Assembly (NCBI RefSeq): GCF_014621775.1
Contig: NZ_CP061204.1
Span: 3,492,501 to 3,556,500 of the forward strand
Direction of reading: 5' to 3'
Length of the DNA: 64,000 nucleotides
DNA from: Stenotrophomonas sp. 169
GTDB taxonomy: Bacteria; Pseudomonadota; Gammaproteobacteria; Xanthomonadales; Xanthomonadaceae
In this document: positions 8,492-18,172 of the stretch, piece by piece
Numbering within the stretch: the stretch's first letter is position 1
Layout: every line of letters starts with the position of its first letter
Notes under the pieces: generated by a model
Told to the model about the DNA's origin: nothing
The model's database searches: none
The model's input: the letters and a program-made list of their open reading frames with translations, nothing else
Translations under genes and position numbers: made by a program

Positions 8492-9769
8492 ATGATCCGC
8501 GACACTTCCGCCCAGGACCAGATTGTTTCCACCCGTGCGACAAGCGGCCGCGCCGCGCTGGTGCGCCGCTACCGCTGGCCGGCACTGGCCGCCGTCCTGG
8601 TGCTGGCCGGGATCGGTTTCGCGGTGCACGGATGGCTCAACGCCAGCCGTTCCTTCGACAGCAGCCGCGTGCGCGTGGCCGAAGTGCAGCGGGGCGACCT
8701 GGTACGCGACATCGCCGCCGAAGGCCGGGTGATCGCGGCCAACAGCCCGATCCTGTACGCCATCTCCGCCGGCACGGTGAACCTGAAAGTGGTGGCCGGC
8801 GACGTGGTCAAGCAAGGCCAGGAGCTGGCCGTGATCGACAGCCCGGAACTGCGCAGCAAGCTTGCCCAGGAAGAGGCCGCGCTGGCTGGGCTGGAAGCGG
8901 AGTCCAGCCGTGCCGCGCTGGATGCCACGCTGACCCGGGCCAAGTCGCGCAAGGACACCGACCAGGCGGGTATCGAAAAGGTCGCTGCAGAGCGCGACCT
9001 GCAGCGCTACCAGCGCGGCTTCGATGGCGGCGCGGTGCCGCAGATCGATCTGGCCCGTGCGCAGGACAGCCTGAAGAAGGCCGATATCAGCCTGCTCAAC
9101 GCGCAGACCGATGCCAGCCTGCAGGGCCAGGGCGCCGACCTGGACGCACGCAACAAACGCCTGCTGGCCGACCGCCAGCGTGCGGTGGTATCGGAAGTGA
9201 AACGGCAGGTGGATGCGCTGACCCTGCGGGCGCCCTTCGATGGCCAGGTCGGCCAGGTGCAGGCCGTGCAACACACCAACCTGATCGCCAACGCACCGGT
9301 GCTGGGCGTGGTCGATCTGTCCAACTTCGAAATCGAGATCAAGGTGCCGGAGAGCTTCGCACGCGACCTGGCGATCGGCATGCCCGCCCAGTTGACCAGC
9401 GGCAGTGGCGAACCCTTCCCCGGCGAAATTTCCGCCGTCTCGCCCGAAGTGGTCAGCGGTGAGGTCAACGCGCGCGTGCGTTTTGCCGACAAGCAACCGG
9501 CCGGCCTGCGCCAGAGCCAGCGGATGTCGGTGCGGGTTCTGCTGGACACCCGCAAGGACGTACTGAAAGTAGAGCGCGGCCCCTTCGTCGAGCAAAGCAG
9601 CGGACACGCCTACGTGATGGAGGGCAGCACCGCCGTGCGCCGCCCCGTCGAACTGGGCGTGAGCAGCCTGGGCGAAGTGGAGATCCTGTCCGGCGTGCAG
9701 CCGGGTGATCGCATCGTGGTCGCCGGCAGCGACCTGTTCAAGGACGCCGAGCGCGTTTCCATCAACTGA
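8492..9769 (+). CDS. periplasmic adaptor subunit (HlyD/MacA family) of ABC exporter
   Basis: A 425-residue membrane-fusion protein. One transmembrane segment lies near residues 30-46 (ALAAVLVLAGIGFAVHGWL), followed by a split lipoyl-type domain, an alpha-helical hairpin rich in Ala, Gln and Arg (about 120-240), and a C-terminal beta-barrel region. In tripartite exporters this part links the inner-membrane ABC permease to an outer-membrane channel; no TolC-like gene lies nearby, so a shared channel is likely. It is first in an operon with an ATPase, two permeases, a regulator and a kinase. Expression is probably sigma-54 dependent. There is no strong ribosome-binding site before this ATG. Confidence 0.88.
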   Translation: MIRDTSAQDQIVSTRATSGRAALVRRYRWPALAAVLVLAGIGFAVHGWLNASRSFDSSRVRVAEVQRGDLVRDIAAEGRVIAANSPILYAISAGTVNLKVVAGDVVKQGQELAVIDSPELRSKLAQEEAALAGLEAESSRAALDATLTRAKSRKDTDQAGIEKVAAERDLQRYQRGFDGGAVPQIDLARAQDSLKKADISLLNAQTDASLQGQGADLDARNKRLLADRQRAVVSEVKRQVDALTLRAPFDGQVGQVQAVQHTNLIANAPVLGVVDLSNFEIEIKVPESFARDLAIGMPAQLTSGSGEPFPGEISAVSPEVVSGEVNARVRFADKQPAGLRQSQRMSVRVLLDTRKDVLKVERGPFVEQSSGHAYVMEGSTAVRRPVELGVSSLGEVEILSGVQPGDRIVVAGSDLFKDAERVSIN

Positions 9770-9795
9770 TCCATCCCCTAATCCTGGAGAGAACC

Positions 9796-10512
9796 ATGCT
9801 TGAGATGCGCGCTGTCGCCAAAGTGTTCCGTACCGAACAGGTGGAAACCCATGCCCTGCGTTCGCTGGATCTGAAGGTCAACGAGGGGGAGTTCGTCGCC
9901 GTCACCGGCCCGTCGGGGTCAGGCAAAACGACCTTCCTCAACATCGCCGGCCTGCTGGAGACCTTCACCAGCGGCACCTATCTGCTGGATGGCCAGGACG
10001 TCAGCCAGCTGGGTGATGATGCACGCAGCCGCCTGCGCAACCAGAAGATCGGCTTCATCTTCCAGGGGTTCAACCTGATCCCCGACCTCAACCTGTTCGA
10101 CAACGTGGACGTGCCACTGCGTTACCGCGGCATGTCCTCGGCCGAGCGCCGCGAGCGCATCGAAAAGGCACTCGGCCAGGTCGGCCTGGGTTCGCGCATG
10201 AAGCACTATCCCAACGAATTGTCCGGTGGCCAGCAGCAACGCGCCGCCATTGCCCGCGCCCTGGCGGGCAGCCCGCGCCTGCTGCTGGCTGACGAACCCA
10301 CTGGCAACCTGGACAGCCAGATGGCCCGTGGCGTGATGGAACTGCTGGAGGAAATCAACGCCGCCGGCACCACCATCGTCATGGTCACCCATGATCCAGA
10401 GCTGGCTGCGCGCGCGCAGCGCAACGTGCATATCGTCGACGGCCAGGTCACCGACCTGCTGCGCGAACCGGTCCTGGCCACCGCCCGGCGCGTGGCCGCG
10501 GTCAACGAGTGA
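9796..10512 (+). CDS. ABC exporter ATP-binding protein (MacB/LolD type)
   Basis: A 238-residue nucleotide-binding subunit. Walker A GPSGSGKT is at 38-45, followed by a Q-loop in FIFQGFNLIPDL, the signature LSGGQQQR near 142, Walker B LLLADEPT near 163, and the H-loop in MVTHDPELA. This sequence type (LolD/MacB/FtsE class) powers mechanotransmission transporters rather than classic importers. It is preceded by GGAGAG and lies 26 bases after the adaptor gene. It is a separate chain, unlike E. coli MacB, where ATPase and permease are fused. Confidence 0.95.
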   Translation: MLEMRAVAKVFRTEQVETHALRSLDLKVNEGEFVAVTGPSGSGKTTFLNIAGLLETFTSGTYLLDGQDVSQLGDDARSRLRNQKIGFIFQGFNLIPDLNLFDNVDVPLRYRGMSSAERRERIEKALGQVGLGSRMKHYPNELSGGQQQRAAIARALAGSPRLLLADEPTGNLDSQMARGVMELLEEINAAGTTIVMVTHDPELAARAQRNVHIVDGQVTDLLREPVLATARRVAAVNE

Positions 10513-10520
10513 GGTCCGCC

Positions 10521-11825
10521 ATGTTTGCTTACTACACCCGGCTGGCCCTGCGCAGCTTCCGTCGTAACAGGGTGCTGACCGCCCTGATGGTGGTCGCCAT
10601 CGCGCTCGGCATCGGCGCCTCGATGACCACCCTCACCGTATTCCATGTGCTGTCCGGCGATCCCATTCCCGGCAAGAGCGACCGTCTGTTCTACGTGCAG
10701 GTCGACCCGCGTCCGCGTGCCGGCTTCGTGCCCGGTGAAGAGCCCGAAGAGCAGATGACCCGGTTCGATGCCGAAGCGCTGTTGCGCGACAAGAAAGGGA
10801 TCCATCAGGCGGTGATGACCGCCGGCGGCGCGACCATCGTGCCGCAGAACAGTACGCTGAAGCCGTTCTCGCTGGACTCGCGTTACACCTCGGCCGATTT
10901 TTTCCCGATGTTCGATGTGCCCTTCCAGTATGGCAATGGGTGGACGGCCACCGACGATGAAGGCCGCAGCCGCGTCGCGGTTCTGTCCAAGACGCTCAAC
11001 GACAAGCTGTTCAACGGGGCCAACAGCGTGGGCCGCGAAGTCAACGTCAGCGGGCATTCGATGCGCGTGGTCGGCGTACTGAAAGAATGGCAGCCCGAGC
11101 CGCGGTTCTTCGATCTGTCCACCGGCGCCTACGGCAACGAAGAAGACGTGCTGCTGCCGTTCTCCACCTCCGTCGAGCTGAAGCTGGGCAGCAGCGGCAA
11201 CATGAACTGCTTCGGCGAAGGAGCGCCCAATGGCAGCAGCTCGGACCTCAATGCACCGTGTACGTGGCTGCAGTACTGGGTGGAACTGGATCCGGCCAAG
11301 GTCGATGACTACCGGCAGTACCTGCTGAACTATTCCGACCAGCAGCGTGCCGCTGGCCGATTCCAGCGCCCGGCCAACGTCAAGCTGTCCTCGGTGATGG
11401 AATGGCTGGATTTCAAGAAGGCCGTTCCCAGTGACGTACGGCTGCAGCTGTGGCTGGCGCTGGGCTTCCTGGTGGTGTGCCTGATCAACACGGTCGGCCT
11501 GCTGCTGGCCAAGTTCCTGCGCCGCAGTGGCGAAATCGGCGTGCGCCGCGCGCTTGGCGCCAGCCGCGGGCAGATCTTCCTGCAGTGCGTGGTGGAGGCG
11601 GGCGCGGTGGGCGTGGCCGGTGGCCTGCTCGGCATCCTGCTTGCGTTGGCCGGGCTGTATGCCGTGCGCCAGCAACCCGTGGAGTACGCAAAGCTCGCTC
11701 ATCTGGACGGCACCATGCTGCTGCTTGCACTCGGCCTGACCCTGTTCGCCAGCCTCGCCGCCGGCCTGTTGCCGGCGTGGCGCGCCATGCAGGTCACCCC
11801 CGCCATCCAGCTTAAATCGCAGTAA
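10521..11825 (+). CDS. FtsX-like/MacB-type ABC permease 1
   Basis: A 434-residue permease with the MacB plan: an N-terminal membrane helix (about 18-40, LTALMVVAIALGIGASMTTL), a large periplasmic domain (about 45-310), then three C-terminal helices with FtsX-type features (SGEIGVRRALGASRGQIF between helices 2 and 3). The start is set at the ATG at 10521, which has GAGGT five bases upstream; a GTG four codons earlier is the alternative. The periplasmic domain differs from that of permease 2, so the two probably form a heterodimer on the single ATPase. Confidence 0.9.
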   Translation: MFAYYTRLALRSFRRNRVLTALMVVAIALGIGASMTTLTVFHVLSGDPIPGKSDRLFYVQVDPRPRAGFVPGEEPEEQMTRFDAEALLRDKKGIHQAVMTAGGATIVPQNSTLKPFSLDSRYTSADFFPMFDVPFQYGNGWTATDDEGRSRVAVLSKTLNDKLFNGANSVGREVNVSGHSMRVVGVLKEWQPEPRFFDLSTGAYGNEEDVLLPFSTSVELKLGSSGNMNCFGEGAPNGSSSDLNAPCTWLQYWVELDPAKVDDYRQYLLNYSDQQRAAGRFQRPANVKLSSVMEWLDFKKAVPSDVRLQLWLALGFLVVCLINTVGLLLAKFLRRSGEIGVRRALGASRGQIFLQCVVEAGAVGVAGGLLGILLALAGLYAVRQQPVEYAKLAHLDGTMLLLALGLTLFASLAAGLLPAWRAMQVTPAIQLKSQ

Positions 11826-11846
11826 GCACGAGACCAAGGAACCTGC

Positions 11847-13061
11847 ATGGACATCCGCCCCATCCTCAGCACCCTGCGCCGGCACAAGACGGCCGCCTCG
11901 CTGATCGTGCTCGAAGTCGCCCTGACCTGCGCCATCGTCTGCAACGCGCTGTTCCTGGTCAGCCAGCGCATCGACAAGATCAGCCAACCCAGCGGCGTGG
12001 CCGAAAAAGAGCTGATCGTGGTGCGGGTCAGCGGCATCGGCAAACAGACCGATGCCATGGCCCGCACGCGCGAGGACATCGCTGCCCTGCGCGCCGTGCC
12101 AGGGGTCACCCAGGTGTCGCGCGCCAACCAGTTGCCGTTCCGCAACAACTCCTCCAACAGCGGCATCGCGCGTACACCCGAACAGGAGCGCCCCACGATC
12201 CACGCGGCCATGTACAGCTTCAACGAAGGGGCCCTGTCCACGCTCGGACTGAACCTGATTGCCGGACGCGACTTCCTGCCCAGTGAGTACGTGGACCGCG
12301 AGAAAGCGCAGAGCGGCGAAGGCGCGGCTAAGGCGGTGCCGGTGATCATCACCCAGGCGGCCGCTGACGGCCTGTCGCCGGGACAGACGGCACTGGGCAA
12401 GACGTTCTATTCCGGCGACCAGCCACTCAACGTGATCGGCATCGTGCAGCACCTGGCCACGCCCACCGGCTGGGGCGACAACACGGCGATGTCGCTCATC
12501 ATGCCGCTGCGGACCGACTTCACCGAAGGCGTCTATCTGCTGCGGTCCGCCCCGGAGCGTCGCGATGAGGTGCTGAAAGGCGCGCTGGCCGCGTTGGAAC
12601 GCAACGATCCCAACCGCCTGGTCCGCGAGAAACTGACCTATGAGGACCAGCGCAACGACTTCTTCAAGAATGATCGCGCCATGGTCGGCTTGTTGATCAC
12701 CGTCTGCGTTGCCCTGCTGGTGGTGACCGCATTGGGCATCGTCGGCCTTGCCAGCTTCTGGGTACAGCAGCGCAGCAAGCAGATCGGCATCCGCCGTGCG
12801 CTGGGAGCGACCCGCGGGCAGATCCTGCGCTACTTCCAGACCGAGAACTTCCTGCTGGCCACGGTCGGCATCGTGCTCGGCATGCTGGCGGCGTATGCCA
12901 TCAACCTGGCCCTGATGAATACCTATGAGCTGCCCCGCATGCCGCTGATCTACCTGCCCATCGGCGCCGTGCTGCTGTGGCTGCTGGGACAGATCGCGGT
13001 GTTCGGGCCGGCGCGGCGCGCCGCTGCGGTACCGCCGGCGGTGGCCACCCGCGGCAGCTGA
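11847..13061 (+). CDS. FtsX-like/MacB-type ABC permease 2
   Basis: A 404-residue partner of permease 1, 21 bases downstream. It has an N-terminal helix (about 15-37), a periplasmic domain, and three C-terminal helices containing the family motif QIGIRRALGATRGQILRYF. The pair of similar but unequal permeases is typical of split MacB-type exporters of peptides or other amphipathic compounds; the substrate cannot be read from sequence. It is followed by a GTAG repeat dimer and then the regulator gene. Confidence 0.9.
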   Translation: MDIRPILSTLRRHKTAASLIVLEVALTCAIVCNALFLVSQRIDKISQPSGVAEKELIVVRVSGIGKQTDAMARTREDIAALRAVPGVTQVSRANQLPFRNNSSNSGIARTPEQERPTIHAAMYSFNEGALSTLGLNLIAGRDFLPSEYVDREKAQSGEGAAKAVPVIITQAAADGLSPGQTALGKTFYSGDQPLNVIGIVQHLATPTGWGDNTAMSLIMPLRTDFTEGVYLLRSAPERRDEVLKGALAALERNDPNRLVREKLTYEDQRNDFFKNDRAMVGLLITVCVALLVVTALGIVGLASFWVQQRSKQIGIRRALGATRGQILRYFQTENFLLATVGIVLGMLAAYAINLALMNTYELPRMPLIYLPIGAVLLWLLGQIAVFGPARRAAAVPPAVATRGS

Positions 13062-13103
13062 GGCACGGCTGGCGCGGCTTGTATATCCTGCTGCCATGAT
13101 GTC

Positions 13104-13160
13104 CGTAGCGCCGCGCCCCGGCCGGCGCCTACGTTCCGCCGAGCACGGCTCGGCGCTACC
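13104..13160. repeat. GTAG (SMAG/REP-type) repeat dimer
   Basis: Two stem-loops, one headed GTAGCGCCG and one ending CGGCGCTACC, lie in opposite orientation between permease 2 and the regulator. Such paired GTAG hairpins are the S. maltophilia REP form. Here the dimer lies inside a probable operon and may reduce read-through to the regulator genes or stabilise the upstream mRNA. Confidence 0.8.
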
Positions 13161-13172
13161 AGAAGCTGCTCA

Positions 13173-14516
13173 ATGCCTGCGATCCTGATCATCGACGACA
13201 ACACCAGCGTGGCTACCGCGCTGGACGTGCTGTTTTCCCTGCATGACATCGATACCCTCCAGGCCACCTCGCCCGAACAGGGGCTGGCGCTGCTGCGCGA
13301 ACATCCGGTGGATCTGGTCATCCAGGACATGAACTTCACCGAGGACACGACCTCGGGCGAAGAAGGCGAAGCCCTGTTCGCGCGCATCCGTCAGGCGCAC
13401 CCTGACCTGCCGGTGATCCTGTTGACCGCGTGGACCCATCTGGGCAGTGCGGTGGATCTGGTGAAGGCAGGGGCCGCCGACTATCTGGCCAAGCCCTGGG
13501 ATGACCGCAAACTGCTGACCACGGTAAACAACCTGCTGGAGCTGTCCGAGGCACGCCGCGAACTGGACCAGCGCCGCCAACGGGAGCAACGCCAGCGCAC
13601 CGATCTGCAGGCCCGCTACCAGCTGTGCGACGCGGTGTTCGCCGATGCCGCCAGCGAGCGCGTCATCGCGCTGGCTTGCCAGGTGGCGCGCTCGACGTTG
13701 CCGGTACTGATCACCGGTCCCAATGGCGCAGGCAAGGAGAAGATCGCGCAGATCATCCAGGCCAATTCGCCGGTGGCCAAGGGCCCCTTCGTCACCGTCA
13801 ACTGCGGCGCACTGCCCGCCGATCTGATCGAAGCAGAGCTGTTCGGCGCCGACGCCGGCGCGTACACCGGTGCCAACAAGGCGCGCGAAGGCAAGTTCGA
13901 AGCCGCCGATGGGGGCACGTTGTTCCTCGATGAGATCGGCAACCTGCCCTTGGGCGGCCAGATGAAGCTGCTGCGCGTGCTGGAAACGGGCCGCTTCGAG
14001 CGGCTGGGTTCGAACCGCGAACGGCAGGTCAAAGTGCGCGTGGTCAGTGCGACAAACGCGGATCTTGCCGCGATGATCCGCGAGGGCACCTTCCGCGAAG
14101 ATCTGTACTACCGCCTCAATACGGTCGAGCTGGCGTTGCCGCCGCTGGCTGAGCGGACCGGCGACATCGCACCGCTTGCCGAGCACTTCCTGAGCGATGA
14201 CAAGCCGCTGTCACCTGCGGCCCTCAGCGCCCTGCAGCGCCATGCATGGCCTGGCAACGTGCGCGAGCTGCGCAACGTGATCCAGCGTGCCGAGCTGCTG
14301 GCGACCGGTCCGCGCATCGAGGTAGCCGACCTCAATCTGCCACGCGCAGCGGCCAACGTACGTAGCAACAGCGCGGCGCTTGACCCGGATCGCAAGCGCA
14401 TCGAAAGCGCGCTTGCCAGCAACCACGGCATCATCGCGCAGGCCGCGGCGGAGCTCGGGCTGAGCCGACAAGCGTTGTACCGTCGGATGGATCGCTACGA
14501 CATCCCCCGCGAATGA
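13173..14516 (+). CDS. sigma-54-dependent response regulator (NtrC family)
   Basis: A 447-residue activator. The receiver domain (about 1-120) has the phospho-acceptor D52 (VDLVIQDMNF), the switch Thr in VILLTAW and Lys in YLAKPW. The AAA+ domain has Walker A GPNGAGKE near 185, the sigma-54-contact loop GAYTGA near 229 (usual form GAFTGA; Tyr is a known variant), and Walker B GGTLFLDEIG. A Fis-type helix-turn-helix ends the protein (AAAELGLSRQALYRRMDRY). It probably activates the promoter at 8442-8458 through the TGTCCG sites, giving positive autoregulation. Its stop overlaps the kinase start (ATGA), so the two are translationally coupled. Confidence 0.95.
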   Translation: MPAILIIDDNTSVATALDVLFSLHDIDTLQATSPEQGLALLREHPVDLVIQDMNFTEDTTSGEEGEALFARIRQAHPDLPVILLTAWTHLGSAVDLVKAGAADYLAKPWDDRKLLTTVNNLLELSEARRELDQRRQREQRQRTDLQARYQLCDAVFADAASERVIALACQVARSTLPVLITGPNGAGKEKIAQIIQANSPVAKGPFVTVNCGALPADLIEAELFGADAGAYTGANKAREGKFEAADGGTLFLDEIGNLPLGGQMKLLRVLETGRFERLGSNRERQVKVRVVSATNADLAAMIREGTFREDLYYRLNTVELALPPLAERTGDIAPLAEHFLSDDKPLSPAALSALQRHAWPGNVRELRNVIQRAELLATGPRIEVADLNLPRAAANVRSNSAALDPDRKRIESALASNHGIIAQAAAELGLSRQALYRRMDRYDIPRE

Positions 14517-15859
14517 AGCCGCGCTCCCTCACCGTGCGCTTGTTCCTGCGCCTGCTGCCGGTGCTCGCCCTGGCGGCGGCGCTGCCGTGGCTGCTGGCCT
14601 ACTGGATGGACCACGGCTGGGCCGTCGCGCTGCTCTCCGGCATCGTCCTGCTGTCGTTGATGTGGATCAGCCTCAGCCGCGCCATCGCGCCGGTACGTTC
14701 GGTGATGCGCGCGTTGTCCGGCGTGGTCAGCAGCTACAAGGACGGCGAGTTCAATTTCAGCGTGCACTGGTCGGCACAGGATGAGCTGGGCCATCTGGTG
14801 CAGGCGCACCGCGAGCTCGGGGATGTACTGCGCGAGCAGCGGCAGTCACTCGTGCAGCGCGAACTGCTGCTCGACACCATGGTGCAGAACACGCCGGTGG
14901 CGATGCTGTTGCTTGCCGCAGGCGGTGACGGCGTGCAGCGTGTGGTGTTCTCAAACTTGGCCGCACGCAAGCTGCTGCACGGCGGGTACAAGCTGGAAGG
15001 CCAACGTCTGCTGGAACTGTTGGAGCAGATGCCGCTGGCGCTGCGCGACGCCATCTCGCGCGGCGGCGACAGCCTGTTCGCCGTGCGCGAGGAAGAGAGT
15101 GATGACGACGATGACGAGCAGATCTACCATCTGTCGCGGCGCGCGTTCCACCTCAATGGGCGACCGCACGACCTGCTGCTGATCCGCTTGCTGACCGCTG
15201 AACTGCGGCGGCAGGAAGTACAGACCTGGAAGAAAGTGATCCGGGTGATAAGCCATGAGCTCAACAATTCATTGGCTCCCATCGCCTCGCTGGCGCACTC
15301 CGGCGGTGAACTGGTCAGGCGCGAACGCTTCGACCGCCTGCCGGAGATCTTCTCGACCATCGAAGATCGGGCGCGTCACCTGGAAGGCTTCATCCGGGGC
15401 TATGCGCGCTTTGCCAAGCTGCCACACCCGCAGCTGCAGACAGTGCACTGGGCGCCGTTCCTGGCCAGCCTGCAGCAGCAGATCCCCTTCCAGATGGATG
15501 AGATTCCCGACGACCTGCACAGCCGCGTGGACATCGCCCAGCTGGGGCAGGCGTTGTTGAACCTGGTGAAGAACGCGCATGAGGCGTGTGCCGAGTCTGA
15601 TCCCCCCAACGACGACGTGCGTGTGCAGCTGACCCGCCTGCCGCAGTGGATGCGGCTGGACGTGCTGGACCGCGGCAAGGGCATGAACGAGGCCGTCCTG
15701 CAGAACGCATTGATGCCCTTCTATTCGACCAAGCGCAACGGTACCGGGCTGGGCCTGGCGCTCACGCGGGAGATCATCGAAGCGCACGGTGGGCGTATCG
15801 CGCTGCAGAACCGCACGGACGGCGGCCTCTGCGTGTCGCTGCTGTTGCCGGTGAACTGA
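14513..15859 (+). CDS. sensor histidine kinase with minimal periplasmic loop
   Basis: A 448-residue kinase of the NtrY-like class. Two membrane helices lie close together (about 11-31 and 37-58), leaving a loop of only a few residues. They are followed by a HAMP-like linker, a PAS-like region (about 115-220, with an acidic patch EEESDDDDDEQ), the phospho-acceptor His near 248 in ISHELNNSLAPIASLAH, and an ATPase domain with LLNLVKNAHEA and GTGLGLALTREI. A near-absent extracellular domain is the mark of intramembrane-sensing kinases, which often sense through a partner ABC transporter. The partner here would be the exporter of the same operon; that link is inference. Confidence 0.92.
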   Translation: MKPRSLTVRLFLRLLPVLALAAALPWLLAYWMDHGWAVALLSGIVLLSLMWISLSRAIAPVRSVMRALSGVVSSYKDGEFNFSVHWSAQDELGHLVQAHRELGDVLREQRQSLVQRELLLDTMVQNTPVAMLLLAAGGDGVQRVVFSNLAARKLLHGGYKLEGQRLLELLEQMPLALRDAISRGGDSLFAVREEESDDDDDEQIYHLSRRAFHLNGRPHDLLLIRLLTAELRRQEVQTWKKVIRVISHELNNSLAPIASLAHSGGELVRRERFDRLPEIFSTIEDRARHLEGFIRGYARFAKLPHPQLQTVHWAPFLASLQQQIPFQMDEIPDDLHSRVDIAQLGQALLNLVKNAHEACAESDPPNDDVRVQLTRLPQWMRLDVLDRGKGMNEAVLQNALMPFYSTKRNGTGLGLALTREIIEAHGGRIALQNRTDGGLCVSLLLPVN

Positions 15860-15944
15860 CGGCAAGGGGTTGCGGGCGTGGGGGGAGCCTGGGAGGTGGT
15901 GCGTGGATGTGGACGTGGGGCGTGAACCATGGGACGTCACGCTT

Positions 15945-16008
15945 GGTAGAGCCGACTGAAGTCGGCTCTACCGGGGCTGCCCTGCAGCCGACTGAAGTCG
16001 GCTCTACC
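15945..16008. repeat. GTAG repeat pair (GTAGAGCCGACT type)
   Basis: A perfect 12-bp stem (15945-15956 with 15961-15972, loop TGAA) and a second partial copy (15985-16008) of the same sequence lie between the convergent ends of the kinase gene and glmU. The second copy ends four bases before the glmU stop. Confidence 0.85.
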
Positions 16009-16011
16009 TGC

Positions 16012-17376
<1,365 letters not shown>

Positions 17377-17459
17377 GGAATAACGGTGTCCGCAATGGTG
17401 TGCCGACATTCTAGAACGCAGCCCGTTAACATGCGTCACGCGCCCTGCATCCCGTGTCC

Positions 17460-17843
17460 ATGTCCCTGCTCCGCCAAGGTGGTTCCTACCTCGTCGTCGG
17501 CCTGGTCCAGCTTCTGCTGGACTGGTGTGTGTTCGTGGCGGTGACCGCGATGGGCATGCCGGTGGTGCCGGGCAATGTCATCGGTCGCGCCAGCGGCATG
17601 CTGCTGGGCTTCTGGCTCAACGGGCGTTATACGTTCGCCGATCAGGACAGGCAGCGGCTGGGATGGCGGCGCTTCGTGCGCTTCATCGGCCTGTGGGCTG
17701 CGGTCACTGCAGTGAGCACGGTGCTGGTCGCCGCCGCCCACGACGCATTGGGACTGCAGTACGCCTGGTTGGCCAAGCCGTTGGTGGAAGGCCTGCTGGC
17801 CGCGCTGTCGTTCCTGTTGATGCGTTGGCTGGTGTTCCGCTGA
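17460..17843 (+). CDS. GtrA family membrane protein
   Basis: A 127-residue protein with four predicted membrane helices (about 6-26, 32-52, 70-92, 100-120) and the GtrA hallmark [12 protein letters not shown] near residues 50-61. GtrA proteins are proposed flippases for lipid-linked sugars in surface polysaccharide modification. An in-frame GTG two codons upstream is an alternative start. It runs divergently from glmU and converges with a YfhO-like gene across a GTAG array, which suggests (weakly) a shared envelope role. Confidence 0.9.
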   Translation: MSLLRQGGSYLVVGLVQLLLDWCVFVAVTAMGMPVVPGNVIGRASGMLLGFWLNGRYTFADQDRQRLGWRRFVRFIGLWAAVTAVSTVLVAAAHDALGLQYAWLAKPLVEGLLAALSFLLMRWLVFR

Positions 17844-17870
17844 AGCAAGAGTGCTTCCGGCACCGCGTGC

Positions 17871-18130
17871 AACAGCCGCCGACCATGGGTCGGCGCTACC
17901 ACGGCGAGGCCCACGCGCAGAGTCCGGTAGCGCCGAGCCGCGCTCGGCGAGCGCACCGCGCGGTGCTTCACCCACCAACGCCAACAGCCGCCGAGCGTGG
18001 CTCGGCGCTACCACGGCGAGGCACACGCGCAGAGTCCGGTAGCGCCGAGCCGCGCTCGGCAAGCGCACCGCGCGGTGCTTCACCCACCAACGCCAACAGC
18101 CGCCGACCATGGGTCGGCGCTACCACGGCG
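17871..18130. repeat. array of GTAG repeats with a 112-bp period
   Basis: The block starting AACAGCCGCC recurs at 17871, 17983 and 18095, an exact 112-base period. Each unit holds two oppositely oriented GTAG hairpins (CGGCGCTACC and GTAGCGCCGAGC) plus a common spacer. The hairpin cores alternate between ACCATGGGT and AGCGTGGCT forms. It lies between the convergent GtrA and YfhO genes. Confidence 0.9.
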
Positions 18131-18172
18131 AGGCCCACGTGCGGATGCGCCCGGGACGCCGAGACGGGACCG

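Noticed and set aside
10206..13097. A 963-codon minus-strand open frame opposite the ABC genes
   Set aside because: The plus-strand genes have full ABC transporter motifs; this frame is their complement.
17871..18130. CRISPR-like periodic array
   Set aside because: The period is 112 bases with nearly identical spacers and GTAG hairpins; a CRISPR array has short repeats and unique spacers.
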